Assembly (NCBI GenBank): GCA_002914805.1 | Contig: JXTB01000343.1 | Span: forward strand, 340,467 to 404,466 | Length of the DNA: 64,000 bases | Direction of reading: 5' to 3' | Source: Parasponia andersonii | Taxonomy: Eukaryota > Streptophyta > Magnoliopsida > Rosales > Cannabaceae | Shown: piece by piece, positions 1 through 11,800 of the stretch | Layout: each line of letters starts with the position of its first letter | Position numbering within the stretch: the stretch's first letter is position 1 | The notes under the pieces: model-generated | Database searches by the model: none | Told to the model about the DNA's origin: nothing | What the model saw: the letters and a program-made list of their open reading frames with translations, nothing else | Position numbers and translations under genes: made by a program

Positions 1-848
1 GGGGTTTGAGAATCTCTGCGGTTGGAATTATCATCACCATGAGTAGGTTTTACACCACGAGCAGCAAAGGCCGAATTTTCTGGTTGAATCACAACTTTTG
101 GGTTTCCAAGCATCACCTTCTTCCGATATTCTTCTTGTCGAACTTCAACAAAAATTTCGTCTATGGCTGGTATAGGTTTTATTCCAAGTAGATGTCCTCT
201 AACTTTATCCAGATCTTTGTTCGGCCCAGCCAAGAAATCATAAGCTCTCTGTTTTTCAGCAGTCTTGTAATATTTTTTATCATAATTACTATACCAGTCA
301 TTGCAATCAAAAAGATCTAGTTCCTGCCAAATTTTTGTGAGGGTAGTGGAATAGTCTATGACATCTAGTCCATCTTGTTTTAGATTTTGAGCCTGATCTC
401 TCAACTCGAGTAGTTGTGAAGAGTTATTCAAATTTGAGTAGGCCTTTTTGACGCTATCACAGATTATCTTGGCTGTATTGTGCATAAGATATAGTGCACC
501 AATATGATCTTCCATGGAATTGACAAGTCAGGCCATAACTATGGCATTATTAGTATCCCATCTGGAGTAAAGAGGATCATTCAATTCTGGTTGTTTTATT
601 GTTCCATCGATATAGCCGATTTTACCATGTCCTCGGATCACCATTTGGACTGATCTATACCATTGTAAAAAATTTTTTCCATTGAGTTTATGAGTAGTAA
701 TCTGAAGAGAGAGATTATCTACTTGAGCAACGGGAATTTAAGCAGTGGGAACAATTTTAAGGCCTAGCGCAGGATTTTTCACAGAAGTTTCCTTGCTAGT
801 TTCCTTGCTTATCCTTATAAGAGCCTTCCTATAAGGATTGGCCATTGT
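1..848 (-). pseudogene. Copia retrotransposon gag, decayed, 5' part of an outer element
   Basis: Read on the minus strand, an ATG at 848 opens a Copia gag N-terminus beginning MANPYRKALIRISK. The frame then continues past in-frame stops (near 738 and near 530) through recognisable gag text such as VIRGHGKIGYIDGTIKQPEL, DPLYSRWDTNNAIV, LRDQAQNLKQDG and EKQRAYDFLAGPNKDLDKVRGHL. This is the UBN2/Copia-type gag, which forms the particle shell of the element. The stops show that it is dead. The rest of the element lies left of the window. A primer binding site and the start of an LTR lie just upstream of the ATG, at 871-923. Confidence 0.75.
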
Positions 849-869
849 TTTCTCCTCAACAGAGTTCCG

Positions 870-880
870 GCTCTGATACC
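870..880 (-). other. Primer binding site of the outer Copia element
   Basis: On the minus strand the bases read TGGTATCAGAGCC, the usual complement of the initiator methionine tRNA 3' end used by plant Copia elements. The site lies between the decayed gag start at 848 and the LTR remnant beginning at about 888. Confidence 0.7.
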
Positions 881-887
881 ATAAAAC

Positions 888-923
888 TGGACTCGGAAGT
901 AAAAAATAAAACACTATTAGAGA
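888..923 (-). repeat. Outer Copia 5' LTR, fragment 1 (3' end of the LTR)
   Basis: This short piece is the downstream end of the outer element's 5' LTR (minus strand). It begins with TG on the plus strand, next to the primer binding site. It stops abruptly at 923, where the inner Copia element starts, and the LTR resumes at 5716. Confidence 0.55.
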
Positions 924-1184
924 TGGCAATTGAATTGAATGCCCTCTTTGAGAAAGGTCCCAATTTTATATAGATACATAGGAATAATTACGCTGCTGAA
1001 AATCAGCCATTACAACGATCAAATCTGATCTAAATAAGAATCCTATTGATACTCTATTTATTACAAATATATACAGCTATGACCTATTGATATTCAACTA
1101 ATTATGAATATGTATTGCTATAATACAATATTTATGTTATGAATGTTCTCAATTGATAACTTGATTTGGCATATCTGACTGACA
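924..1184 (-). repeat. 3' LTR of inner Copia element
   Basis: This repeat is 261 bp, TG...CA, and is roughly 90 percent identical by eye to 5455-5715. Because the element is on the minus strand, the left copy is the 3' LTR. Confidence 0.9.
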
Positions 1185-1197
1185 TCCCCCCTTAAAT
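1185..1197 (-). other. Polypurine tract of inner Copia element
   Basis: On the minus strand the bases next to the 3' LTR read AATTTAAGGGGGGA, the purine-rich plus-strand primer expected immediately upstream of a 3' LTR. Confidence 0.75.
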
Positions 1198-2700
1198 TGA
1201 TGCTGGATGATCAAGAAGCATCAATTTGCCCACAAGAAACTGATGATGCTGTCGAGTCATGGCCTTTGTAAATATATCAGTTATTTGTAGATAAGAGGAA
1301 ACATGTTGTAGAGAAATAATACGATTGAACAAAGCTTCCCAAATAGAATGACAGTCTACTTCATTATGTTTTGTACGCTCATGGGATATGGGATTACTAG
1401 CAATTTGAATGGCACTTGTGTTATCAGTATGGAGTGAAGGTGGATTAGTTTGAGGAAAGCCAAGTTTAGCTAGTAGTCCTCAAAGCCAGATGATCTCCGA
1501 ACAAGTAGCAAACATGGCACGATATTCAGATTCAGTAGAAGACTTAGAAACACGAGCCTACCTTTTGCTTTTCTAAGAGATTAAGGAATTACCGAGGAAC
1601 ATGCACCAGCTTGTGATAGATTTTTGAGTATCAGGATATCTTGCCCAATCAGCATCACTGTATGCAACAAGACGAAGAGGAGACCCTGCAACAAAAAACA
1701 AGCCACGACTAGGAGTCCATGGAGACACCGAATGATGCGACGAACAACAAGAGCTAAATATAGATGTTGTGGGTGCTGCATAAATTGACTAACTTGTTGA
1801 ACTGCAAAGCTAATATCAGGTCGAGTAATGGGTCAAGTAGTTCAAAATGCCTACCAACTGACGAAATACAGTAAGATTGGAAAAAAGATCACCTTCGTCG
1901 CATCGATACTTTGCATTTACCTTAAGTGGAGTATCTACAGTTTAAGTATCATGTAGTCCTGCTAGAGTAATCAAATCATGTGTGTATTTATGTTGATTTA
2001 GGAAGATACCAGAAGAATCAGTATGAACTTCCAACCCTAAAAAATACATAAGTTTCCCAAGATTTTTCATATGGAATGAGGTTTGAAGATGCTACTGTAG
2101 ACGAATAATAAGGGCAGAATCTGTCCCAGTAATAACAATATCATCGACATAAACAAGAAGGAGAATAATAACAGTAGATGTCTTGCAAAGAAACAATGAT
2201 GAGTCATATTGGCTTTGTGTAAAGGAAAATTGAAGCAATTTAGATCGAAATTTTTCAAACCATGCGCGAAGAGCCTGTTTCAAGCTATATAGAGATCTCC
2301 TCAACTTACATACATCAGAAGAAGAGGAAGGCGTCAGGCCTGGTTGTAGGGCCATGTAAATTGTTTCTTTGAGATTACCGTGTAGAAAAGCATTGCGAAG
2401 TAGCAATGGACAGAACTGTGCGCATAGTAGTCATTTTGGTGACTGGAGCAAAAGTTTCCTCATAATCCACTCCATATTCTTGTTTGTTGTTACCAAGAGC
2501 AACCAATTGGGCTTTATAGCATTCCAAAATGCCATCAGAGTGTAGCTTGACCGAATATACCCATTTACAACTAATGGCTTTGACATGAGCAGGATGAGGA
2601 ACAACATCCTACGTTTGATTGTCCTGAAGAGCCTAAAGTTCTTCTGCCATTGCCTCAAGCCAACATTCATGTTTAACAGCCTCTGAATAACACAAAGGAA
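1198..2700 (-). pseudogene. Copia reverse transcriptase and RNase H, decayed
   Basis: The minus strand carries Copia pol. Around 2092-2406 an open stretch reads NAFLHGNLKETIYM, LRRSLYSLKQALRAWFEKF and the catalytic LLLVYVDDIVI (near 2110-2160), which is the YVDD motif of reverse transcriptase. Upstream, 2431-2670 encodes the start of the RT domain with WVYSVKLHSDG-like text in shifting frames. Downstream, near 1300-1560, the RNase H end is visible (STESEYRAMFATC, SLHTDNTSAIQIASNP, HNEVDCHSI). Several frameshifts and stops separate these pieces, so no working protein is expected. Confidence 0.8.
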
Positions 2701-3750
2701 TTGGAATTAATGACATTGTAGCATGAAAAGATGTATCAGAAAATCCATACCGATCGGGAGAACGAGAGACTCTTGTTGATCATCGATGAATGATTTCAGT
2801 ATTCTGATCCGTCACAGAAGGAGTAGGTTGAACAGGGTCAACTGGCGGGTCAGTCTCAGGAAGGGGCAATATTGAGCGGCGTCATTTATACATAAATTTG
2901 GATTGAAATCGTTCAATAGTATGAGTCTCATCAAAGGTAGGAAAAGGATGTATCTCTGGCAAAGGCTCAACATGAGTAGAAAAGAAATACTAATTTTCAA
3001 AGAAAATAACATGACGTGAAATGCGCAATCGATTAGACAATGGATTATAACAGACATAACCTTTGTGTGAATTTTTATATCCCATGAATGCACATTTAAC
3101 AGATTAAGCAGAAAGTTTGTGACATTCACGAAGTGGTAATGAATGAAACAAACACAACCAAAAGTATGCATATAAAGATAGCTAGGATGTTGATGATGAA
3201 GACAATAATAAGGAGAATCAAAGTTATGAACATGAGAGCGTAGCCTATTAATTAAGCTGTTGTAGACAAGGCTTTAATCTAGAATTTAGATGGAACAACA
3301 AATTCAAGCAATAAAGTTCGAACCACGTTTAAAAGGTGGCGATTTTTTCGTAAAGCTCAGGTGTATCAGGACAAGAGCTTGAGAAAGAATGCCCTTTTGT
3401 TGTAAATACTCTTGAAACTTAAGTGACATATATTCCCCACCAAAATCAGATTTTATTATTTTGATATTAGAAGAAAATTGAGTCTCAACATAGGCCTTAA
3501 ATTTTTGAAAAACAGAAAATACCTCAGATTTAGATCGAAGAAAGTAAATCCAAGAAACTTATTGTAATCATCAATAAAAGTCACAAAATATTTATAACGA
3601 GCATGAGATATAACAGGAGTAACACCCATATATCACTATGAATCAAATCAAAACATTTTTCAGCACGACTTCCTTGTGATGAAAAAGAAAGAGATTTACT
3701 CTTACCCAATTTACATGTGGAGCAATCAAAGGAAAGATGTTGCGAGGGAA
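2701..3750 (-). pseudogene. Copia integrase, decayed
   Basis: Minus-strand fragments in several frames match a Copia integrase. They include CSTCKLGKSKSLSF (the zinc-binding end), IHSDIWGVTPVISHARYKYF and FVTFIDDYNKF of the rve core, and HTFGCVCFIHYH from the C-terminal part (around 3160). Frames change repeatedly and stops are common. The region lies between the protease part at 3752-4282 and the reverse transcriptase, as expected in Copia. Confidence 0.7.
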
Positions 3751-3751
3751 A

Positions 3752-4282
3752 TTAGTCTTTATTACCTAACAAACCAGACTGTACTAAATGAGATAAAACA
3801 ACAGAATTAGGGTGGCCCAAACATTTATGCCATATTTCATCCTTATGATGTATAGTAGTACAAGCTAGAGAGATGGTATTAGGAATGGAAAAATGCAGAG
3901 GAGGCAGTCTCCCAACTTTAGGCCTTTTCGCAAGTATCTTCCTCGATAATTGATCCTGCACAAGAAAACCATCACGAGAAAACATAACATCACAATTGTT
4001 ATCAACTAACTGATTTACTGATATCAGACTAGTGGACAATTCAGGTGGAACAAACATATCTTTAAACGTGGCATTAATATCTCCCAGAGCATGGATTGGT
4101 AATTGACTATCATTGGCAACCTGAATATTGGAGGAACCTTGATATTGTCGAACATTGCTAAGAGTGGCAGAGGAATGGGTCATATGATTAAAGGCACCAG
4201 AATCAATTAGTGAAGCTGAAGATGTTACAGGGTTGTTATCTTGAAAGGCAGAAAAGGATGATATAATCATTTGCTGTACCAT
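3752..4282 (-). pseudogene. Copia protease and GAG-pre-integrase segment
   Basis: This is the longest open stretch of the inner element, 176 codons. It contains the aspartic protease active site LIDSGAFNHMT (D-S-G in place of D-T-G, common in Copia), followed by STSLISVNQLVDNNCDVMF. The GAG-pre-integrase region follows, with EIWHKCLGHPNS. It is flanked by gag zinc knuckles on its upstream side (near 4370-4490) and integrase on its downstream side. The frame is open here, but the rest of the polyprotein is broken. Confidence 0.8.
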
Positions 4283-4339
4283 TTCTAGTGTAAGAATAGA
4301 TTGTCTAGGAGTTCCTTGTGCAACGAGAGGTAAATTGGT

Positions 4340-5190
4340 AGAGGAAGAGCTAACAATGGCATGAAGACCCTTAGCTTGATGATTTTGAGGACGAATAGGA
4401 TAGTCTTTGATGATATGTCCTATCTTTTTGTAATAATTGCAAGACTTCCTCGCACAATTTGTAGCAATATGCCTATATTCTTTGCAGCTTTAGCACTGAA
4501 CTTTGCTCATATCCTGACCCTTTCCTTGCCTTTGAGCTGCATAGGCTATGGAATTTGGAGTCATTTGTTATTGTGGGAAGGTGGCTTGAGTGAGTAGACG
4601 TTGTTCTTCATGGAGTAATTCCCCAAAACAAACATCCAATGAGGGAGAAGGAATGCAATTCATCAAATTGGAACGGATAGTCTCAAATTCAGATCGCAAC
4701 TTCATCAAAAACTGGTATATCTTGCTTTGCTCATGGACTTCTTGAACAGCTGAAAGAGACTCGACAGGAACTTTGGCATAAATCATGTCAGTATTCTCTG
4801 CCCATAAACTCTGAAAGTCGGAGAAGTGTTCTTGGATAGAGAGATTGCCCTGAGTGTAATTGACAATATCTTGTTCCACCTGAAAACGACGAGCGGTGTA
4901 ATCTTGGTTGTAGACCTTCTTCAAATACTCCCACATATCATTCGCAGTCTTATATGGTCTGAGATTAAGAACAATGAGAGGATCAATAGATCCGAGAATT
5001 CAAAACATCACACGAGCATCTTTGACCTTCTATTAGGCCAACTTGGAAGAATCAGTAGGTGCAGGAATACTGCCATTAATATGACTCCACAATTCCTTTC
5101 CGGTGACAAAAAATTGAAATTAAAATTCTCAAGCAGAATAATTCTTTGCAGTGAAATGAACACTGAAAGAATCGATATTACTAGTTGACA
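4340..5190 (-). pseudogene. Copia gag with two degenerate zinc knuckles
   Basis: An ATG at 5190 on the minus strand starts MSTSNIDSFSVHFTAKNYSA, followed by stops, then KELWSHINGSIPAPTDSSKLA. An open stretch at 4568-4936 reads MWEYLKKVYNQDYTARRFQ, QEHFSDFQSLW and LRSEFETIRSNLM, the usual Copia gag (UBN2/Retrotran_gag). At about 4370-4490 two zinc knuckles follow (KEYRHIATNCARK and CNYYKKIGHIIKDYP). In the second, expected cysteines are replaced by tyrosine, which would abolish zinc binding. Confidence 0.8.
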
Positions 5191-5441
5191 TGATAAAAAC
5201 AAACGTCTCAAATCAGCAAAAACAGATTTAGACAGCCACTAGATTTTATCGATGGTTTGTCCACACCTTCCAGAAAGTGTTGATATTCACTTGAAAAGCC
5301 TCCCAAAAAAAAAAAAAATTTCCGAAGGAGAAAAAAAATTACTAACAGCCACCAAGGATAACAACAACTCAATACAACCCAGAATCAAGGAGGACTCCAA
5401 GAGCAAAGTTCCTCAAAACACATGAGAAAGATTAGACTTTA

Positions 5442-5454
5442 GGCTCTGGTACCA
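5442..5454 (-). other. Primer binding site of inner Copia element
   Basis: Directly next to the 5' LTR the minus strand reads TGGTACCAGAGCC, a one-base variant of the initiator methionine tRNA primer binding site. It fixes the element's direction. Confidence 0.8.
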
Positions 5455-5715
5455 TGACAATTGGATTGAATGCCCTCTTTGAGAGAGGTCCTAGGTTTAT
5501 ATAGATACATAGGAATAATTATACTGCTAAAAATCAGCCATTACAACGGTCAAATCTGATTAGAAGAAGAAACCTATTGATACTCTACTTATTACAAATA
5601 TATACAGCTAGGACCTATTGATATTCAACTAATTATAAATATATACGGCTATTATACAATATTTATGTCATAAATGGTCTCAATTGATAACTTGGTTTGG
5701 CATATCTGACTGACA
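5455..5715 (-). repeat. 5' LTR of inner Copia element
   Basis: This 261-bp LTR starts TGACAATTGG on the plus strand and ends CTGACTGACA. It pairs with 924-1184. It is the promoter-bearing copy for the minus-strand element. Confidence 0.9.
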
Positions 5716-6050
5716 AGAAAAATATTATTGCTGCTTGATGTTCTCTCGAGGAGATTGCAACCTTTATTTATAGAGCTAGGATCTGATCACAGAATCCATA
5801 AATCAAGGACTAGTAAATAAAAAGGTATTGACAAATAATTATCCTACAAATAAGGAGCAGATTTTTAAATCAAATTGCTACTCTTTTTATCAAGCTAATT
5901 TCAAAATTAGTGGCCGTATAATAACAGCCCAGGGTATTCTCTGATAACAGTTTTCCTATTCAGCTTTGAAGTACAGTTCCTCAAATGCTTTCCTGTCTGT
6001 TAAAATTGCAGTAGAATTTATGATCAATTTTATCCTTAAGGTGACACCTA
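5716..6050 (-). repeat. Outer Copia 5' LTR, fragment 2 (U3 side)
   Basis: This continues the LTR begun at 888-923 on the far side of the inner insertion. It holds a good minus-strand TATA box at 5765-5772, about 50 bp upstream of the insertion point. So the inner element landed downstream of the outer TATA box and upstream of the outer primer binding site, in the R/U5 part. The right edge is uncertain: I found no clear terminal CA, and place it somewhere between 5,940 and 6,050, before the LPA3 exon at 6095. Confidence 0.5.
5765..5772 (-). promoter_or_regulatory. TATA box of the outer Copia LTR
   Basis: The minus strand reads CTATAAATAAAG, a canonical plant TATA box, inside the outer LTR. 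Transcription would run left and into the inner element. Confidence 0.5.
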
Positions 6051-6094
6051 ACTAATATTTTGCCACCTTCCTTAAAATTTCTTTTTATTCCTAG

Positions 6095-6696
6095 CATGAA
6101 ACTTCATGGAAAAACCCTCTGTGGAACTTTCAGTTTTTCCCCGAGGCCAATGAAGTTACATTTGCAAGAAATTCGGTCTTTGGAGGAGCTTCCTTCAAGT
6201 TGGACTATTTGACAAAGCCATCATTTTTCGAAGACTTTGGTTTTGTAGAAAAAGTAAAAATGAAGGACCGTGTGAAGCCAGAAGATGAACTTTTCCTAGT
6301 TGCTTACCCTTATTTTAATGTCAACGGTAGGTGCAAAACTCCTGTCTACTATTTATTAACTTAATATTGAATAAGTATCTTTAATATCTACTGTTATCTC
6401 ATTATTCAGAAATGCTTGTTGTTGAAGAGCTTTACAAAGAAGCTGTCGTCAACTCCTCCCGGAAACTGATTATATTTAATGGTGAACTTGACCGCATAAG
6501 ATCTGGATGTATCCTTTTTACAGTTAGCATTTTGACACTTTCCCTGAGTTTACTTGTTTATTCGCACAAGCTAGACACCATGAAACAGTGTCTACATGCC
6601 ATTATTGTAAACTTTTCATAGAAGTTGTCTAATTTTCATTAATTTTACTTTGTTTTGCCTCATATACTAAAGCGAAAACCAGCCACCACATGTACG

Positions 6697-6735
<39 letters not shown>

Positions 6736-7379
6736 ACGCACACAAAAATCACAAACTTGTACATATTAATCAATAGCTAGCTTCTAGTATCTATGGTACT
6801 GTTGACTCCGCTCTTGCAAGTAAAATAGGAATATTTGTGGGACTGATATGACATGGTCTGGCACCCGATGATATATTTTTTCTTAAATTTTCCGACTTTT
6901 GAAGCATGATTTCCCTAGTGTTAAGAAATAACAGAGATAACTCTTGAACTGTAGCATCTAGAAGCCTCATAATCAAGTCCTGTTACATGCATGACATTTT
7001 TCTTGAATAAAATAAGATTATCCACCATTCTTTTACCCAAAGTTGGCTGCACTTTTGAAGACCCTATTTCCATTGATGGAGACTGTATATTATATTCACA
7101 ATTTTAAGGGATCCAAGGGGGGAACTCTTTTCAGGTTTGCTACCTAATTATTGATTGTTTATATAAGAAAGTTTTTGCAGTTTTACACTCTTGAGTTGGT
7201 AGCAGTGTTTTCTATTACAGAACAAGTATGGTTACTTATCTATCTTTCGAACATTCAGATCCTACCCTTGTCCTTGGAAAGTCCTTCGAAAAGTGAGGAA
7301 TAAATACGTTTGTCTTCATCAACAAGAAACTATGCCTTCCCTGAAGGAAGTTGCCTTGGATATTCTTCCATCAGCTTGA
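6095..7379 (+). CDS. LPA3: LPA3-like protein (DUF1995), 3' half of gene
   Basis: Four exons are joined by GT-AG introns in consistent phase: 6095-6326, 6410-6508, 7017-7134 and 7259-7379 (TGA at 7377-7379). They give 189 residues. The product reads FFPEANEVTFARNSVFGGAS, KPSFFEDFGF, KPEDELFLVAYPYFNVNEM, RKLIIFNGELDRIRSGYYPP, METVYYIHNFKGSKGG, YVCLHQQETMPSLK and ends VALDILPSA. I recognise this as the DUF1995 C-terminal part of LOW PSII ACCUMULATION 3, a chloroplast stromal factor that in Arabidopsis helps assemble CP43 into photosystem II. The transit peptide and N-terminal half are absent; they should lie beyond the window, left of the Copia nest, which would then sit in an intron. I saw no internal stop. 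A paralogous DUF1995 protein is the main alternative. Confidence 0.75.
6698..6731 (+). repeat. CT dinucleotide repeat in LPA3 intron
   Basis: About 17 CT units lie in the 508-bp intron between LPA3 exons 6410-6508 and 7017-7134. Confidence 0.9.
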
Positions 7380-7782
7380 AATTTACTTAGATAACTCCTC
7401 TGGTGAGCAATGTGTGATGCAGAATGTAATCTTTAGCACCTTTTGCTTCTTTTAGTCTAATGTGTATCAAATTAATTGAAAATTGATAATAATAAGTACT
7501 AACCTATCTTTGTTTAACCCGGAGTAGGCCAGACTTCTGTCTCTCTCTCTCTCTCTTATTATTATTATTATTTTTTATTTTATTTTTTTTTTTGAGGATG
7601 TGGGTTATTTCTAGAAGACGAAGGTAGACCGTGTGTAGTTCTCTATTAGGTATAAAACCTTCCAGGATATTGATTTATTGTGCCCTGATTTTCTCCAGGT
7701 TTCCATTAAACTCAGTTTAGTAATTTAAACCGTGCCTTGTAAATTATGATTTCTATATTTCAATCTAGTCGTTAGATTGTGT
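7380..7782 (+). other. LPA3 3' flank / likely 3' UTR
   Basis: This stretch follows the LPA3 stop codon and has no coding signal. It contains a short CT run (7541-7555) followed by TTA repeats and a T-rich tract. Farther on, about 7984-8050 and 8193-8340 look like spliced noncoding exon candidates (CAG before 7984, GT after 8050, CAG before 8193), so a spliced 3' UTR is possible but unproven. Confidence 0.3.
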
Positions 7783-7905
7783 TGTAGGAATAGCCTGGTG
7801 ATAACCACACCTTATCCCGATGCGGAAGTCTCAAGTTCAAATCCCCACCCCACGTCCATAAAAATGTAATTAGGAGTTCAGCCTCATAAATTCATGGACT
7901 TCTAG
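7780..7905 (+). mobile_element. tRNA-derived SINE-like element
   Basis: A tRNA-like promoter is visible: a box A-like TAGCCTGGTGA at 7791-7801 and a box B AGTTCAAATCC at 7834-7844, spaced as in a tRNA head. The body that follows ends in AT-rich DNA. It does not fold as a complete tRNA, so I call a SINE rather than a tRNA gene. Confidence 0.5.
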
Positions 7906-8725
7906 CATATATACTTTCAGAAACAATTATGTTTAGTTACATTCTATGTCTGTTTTTCATATGTTTCAGTTTTTTCTTTTCAGGGATTTGTACAGATAGG
8001 GAACCTTCATGAACTTCTTTAACACCTTTTAGCATCTTTGTCAAGACAAAGGTAAATATGCTGGCATCTGCTATGCTACATGTGATATTTTGTGAATTTT
8101 TAGCTCATTTGTTCAGGAGATTGTAGATAGTTTAATGTTTCGAATAGTACTTGTATGGAGTTCCATTTGAACAGATTGACATTTCTTCCAGGTTGCATCA
8201 TTTTCCTGCATTGTCAATCAGGGGAAAATGCTAATGTTGAACTTTCGAGAGCAGACAAAAGTGATTATTAGAATTGCCTGTGACTAAGAATCAGTGCTTT
8301 GAAGAAAATATTGGAGCTTAGGATCTAGAATCTGTACAATTGTGTTATAAGTTACTTTTACATCATGTCTTTTCATGAAAGCAATCTCTATCCACCTGGT
8401 TTGTCAAATCATACCCCAGAAAGATATCCCTTGGCCTTGGGTCATGTTTGGTAAAAATTTCATTGTGAAATGACTTTTAATACCTTTACAGCTCTCTGCT
8501 AAAATTGGTCAACTGATCAAACAAACCATTATACTTGCAACAAAACAATGCTAAAGTTAATAATTCTCATTTCTCTTTCATTAGTTTGTAAAACTGTAGC
8601 CTCTGTTTTTCTAAAAGCTTATCTTCCTTCTCTTTGATTTTCACCCAATTGGAGATGGAGATCCTTTGTGATCTCACTCTCCATTCCAGTAGGATTTTCC
8701 CAATATATAGTTTTTTTTCCCTTCT

Positions 8726-8837
8726 ATTTATGTTAAGGTCTTTATTTCTATATATATATATATATATATGTGTTAGTTTTATTTATGTTAAGGTCTTTAT
8801 TTCTCTATGTATATATATATATATATATGTGTATTAG
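8726..8837 (+). repeat. 55-bp tandem duplication with AT microsatellites
   Basis: The 24-base string beginning ATTTATGTTAAGGTC occurs at 8726 and again at 8781. Each copy is followed by a TA dinucleotide run. The duplication lies in intergenic DNA between LPA3 and PLR. Confidence 0.8.
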
Positions 8838-11800
8838 TTTTATATATGTTTTCTCTCACAAGAATCTAAACTGGTGTAGGTTCTATTTATTTCGGTTGTT
8901 TTTTCGCCAGCTTTTTGTTGTTATCTTCTGAAGTTGCTAGATTAATTTGCAAAGTTGATCACATATTATTTGATGTTGCACAATTATTATTTTTCCTATA
9001 TAGAATGTTGAGTTTTCGTTTCATTTAAAATGTCTTCCAAATTGAATTGGAAAAAACACATAATATCTAAAAGTTTGTAAATTGGAATTAAAAAAAAATA
9101 AAAATTTAATACGTTATAATACATGATACAAATATAAATATAAACATTTAGGCTTTCTACCAACATTAATAAACGAAAAATAAAATACACTCCGTTCTCA
9201 TTTATTGAGTTCATTTTTTCTCATCAAATTGTATACTTAGCCAAATATGATATAAAAAAATTTTATGAAATAAAACAATTTTATGAAGAAAACTGTATAT
9301 AATGCATAAGTTTTTATAAAATATAACAATTAGATAGTTGATTTTTCTCCCCGAAAAGTCCATATTGGACTCTTAATCTTATAGGGAAAATAACCTTTTA
9401 ACATTTTAAGAATGATTAATTATATTTTAATACGTTGCATTTTGATAATTTGTTTAGTTTATACTTTATATTTTGATTATTATCAACATTCAGATTTAGG
9501 ATTTGTAAAAAATTTATATCATCTTTAGATCAAATACTAATTTAATAAATATGTTTACAAAAATACCCTTTGAAGTTTATGTATATATATATATTTATTT
9601 ATTTAAAAAGAAGTTTAAATTTAAAACTTACCTAAAATTGATAAAAATATGTTTATAAACAAAATTTAAGATTTTTATGTTTTTTATTTTTTTAAATTAT
9701 TTTTTTAATATGTGTACTTTTAAAATTAATTTTAAATATAAATTAAGTATTAAAATGTATCTACAAAATTTAAAAGGATATTTTGTATAAACTCAATGAT
9801 TAAAATTAATGTTTGACTCAGAAGACATGAATTTGTTACAAGTTTAAAAAATATAAAAATCAATAATAACCAAAATACATAGTATAAATTAAACGATTTT
9901 CAAAATGCAAGATATAAAAAATGTAGTTATCCTTTTTGAGAAAATACAATGAAATATATAGAGAAACAGTTTGTTAATTATCTTTTTATTTTTTATTATT
10001 TATTTATTTATTTTTTTGCATATGATCTGGGTTTAATTTCTTATATATTAACTATGATAAGTAAGAATACTCGGCTCCAAACCAAACGATCTTCTGGAAT
10101 GAAACGTGACAAATGGTCTAAGTTGTGGTCTTTTCTTCAAAACTTGTCCACAAATGCCAAAGAACCAAAACTCTTTTTGATCCTCTTTCAGTGGATTTCT
10201 CTAAACCAACATTTTGATCTCAAGAAATTCTCTCTCGAATTCTGTGAGGCAATTGCCAATTAATGAATGTCATGATGAGTATTTATAAAAGATGACTTTT
10301 TGTCCATATCAATTTTTTTTTTTAAAAATGGGCCTTTTTTACCCCTAATTTCATAATGGCCATTTTTATTTTTTATTCAGCTGAGTGGTCCTTTTTTAGT
10401 AGATCAATTTTTTACTAGTATATCAATTTTATTTAAAATATATCAATTTTGATAGTGTTTGATATTGATATATTTATTATAAAACTGATTTTTTAGGCAT
10501 AATTTTGATAAATTGCCCCTTTTTTGATAGTATTTGAAAAAATAGCCATTTTTGAATTAAAAATGAAAATTTTAGCCATTTGTCTAAGAAACCCTATTAT
10601 GATTCTCTTATATCACATAGCACCTATTTACAATGGGTCATATTATCAATTTTGACATTTTTTTAAAGTATGTGATGAAATAATAGATAAATTATAGATC
10701 ACTTATAGAACTGGGATTTTCATCTAATGAAAAATTCAAAAATTTCAAAATTTTCCTTAACTCAAATAGTATATCTTAGAATTTGTTAAAGAATAGGGTA
10801 TTCAAATAATTTTAAACATGTAATATAATAATGATCATTAATTTTAATAATATTTACGTACGTGGTCTTTTTTCATTATGAATGTCTTAATAGACTAGGG
10901 TGTGGAAATACCCCACATTTATAATAGAACATTAGTAGAATCCCATTCCCATTTAAACTCTTATTAATAAATTGAATTAAATATTCCAATTAGAACTCCT
11001 TTAACTGAAATCACTGGCGGACGCACCTCATGGCAAGGGTGGGCATGCGTCCCTTCAAATGTTGTTTTTTTTTTTTAAATGATTTTTTAATTAGCTTTTT
11101 GAAAATTTATAGATATGTTCTTCTCACTTTAATTTTCCATTTATTTAGTTAGTTATAGTTTAGATAATTGGCAGCAAAAGTCCCTAATTTTTAGTATTTT
11201 TACATTTAAATCCCGAATTTTTATTTTTTGATGTTTAAATCCTTAATCTCTCATTTGATTTGTATTTTTTGTGTTTAATTTTGTACAAAATTTTTCTATT
11301 ATGCCTTCTCCCTTCAGAAAAACAATCCAGGGTCCACCATGGATTGAAATAAACCTTTTCTAAAATAATCAAATGAACAAAAAGGTCAGAGGGGAGAAAT
11401 TCATGTTGTAGGAAAATAACCTTTAAAATTTTGTTACATGGTAACATGTATACGATGGAATATGGTAAAAACAATTTTAGTTGTAATTCTCTCTTTGCTG
11501 AAACCATAGTGGATATATTTTTGGTCAAAATCCAAAAAACTATATATTTCTACACATATTTATTTAACTTCTATATGAGAAACGTTAAGTTTTAGAACTG
11601 CTATTTATAAAAGAACCCTGGTCTTGGTTGTTAGGTTAAGGAGGTACTAAGACTATTTGATTAATTATAACTATGCGTATTTGTGTGATTTTACAATATA
11701 ATTTTGACCATATATGACCCAACGGATAATTTAGATCGAATAGATATGTTCTGTATTTAAAATTTTTAAGAGCACAATGTCAGAATTAGCATTTTGTAAA

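Larger units (their letters stand above)
924..5715 (-). mobile_element. Inner Ty1/Copia retrotransposon, full length but decayed
   Basis: The element is 4,792 bp and is bounded by two 261-bp direct repeats (924-1184 and 5455-5715) that start TG and end CA. It has a polypurine tract beside the left LTR and a tRNA-Met type primer binding site beside the right LTR, so it reads on the minus strand. Internal domains run gag, zinc knuckles, protease, integrase, reverse transcriptase, RNase H, which is the Copia order. The five bases on either side are AGAGA (919-923) and AGAAA (5716-5720), a near-match expected for an aged target site duplication. Hand comparison of the LTRs gives about 26 differences in 261 bp, so it is an old insertion. 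Stops and frameshifts interrupt all coding parts. Confidence 0.9.

Noticed and set aside
9949..10263. 104-codon plus-strand frame
   Set aside because: It starts in low-complexity AT-rich sequence and I recognise no domain. The balanced second half is not enough to call a gene.
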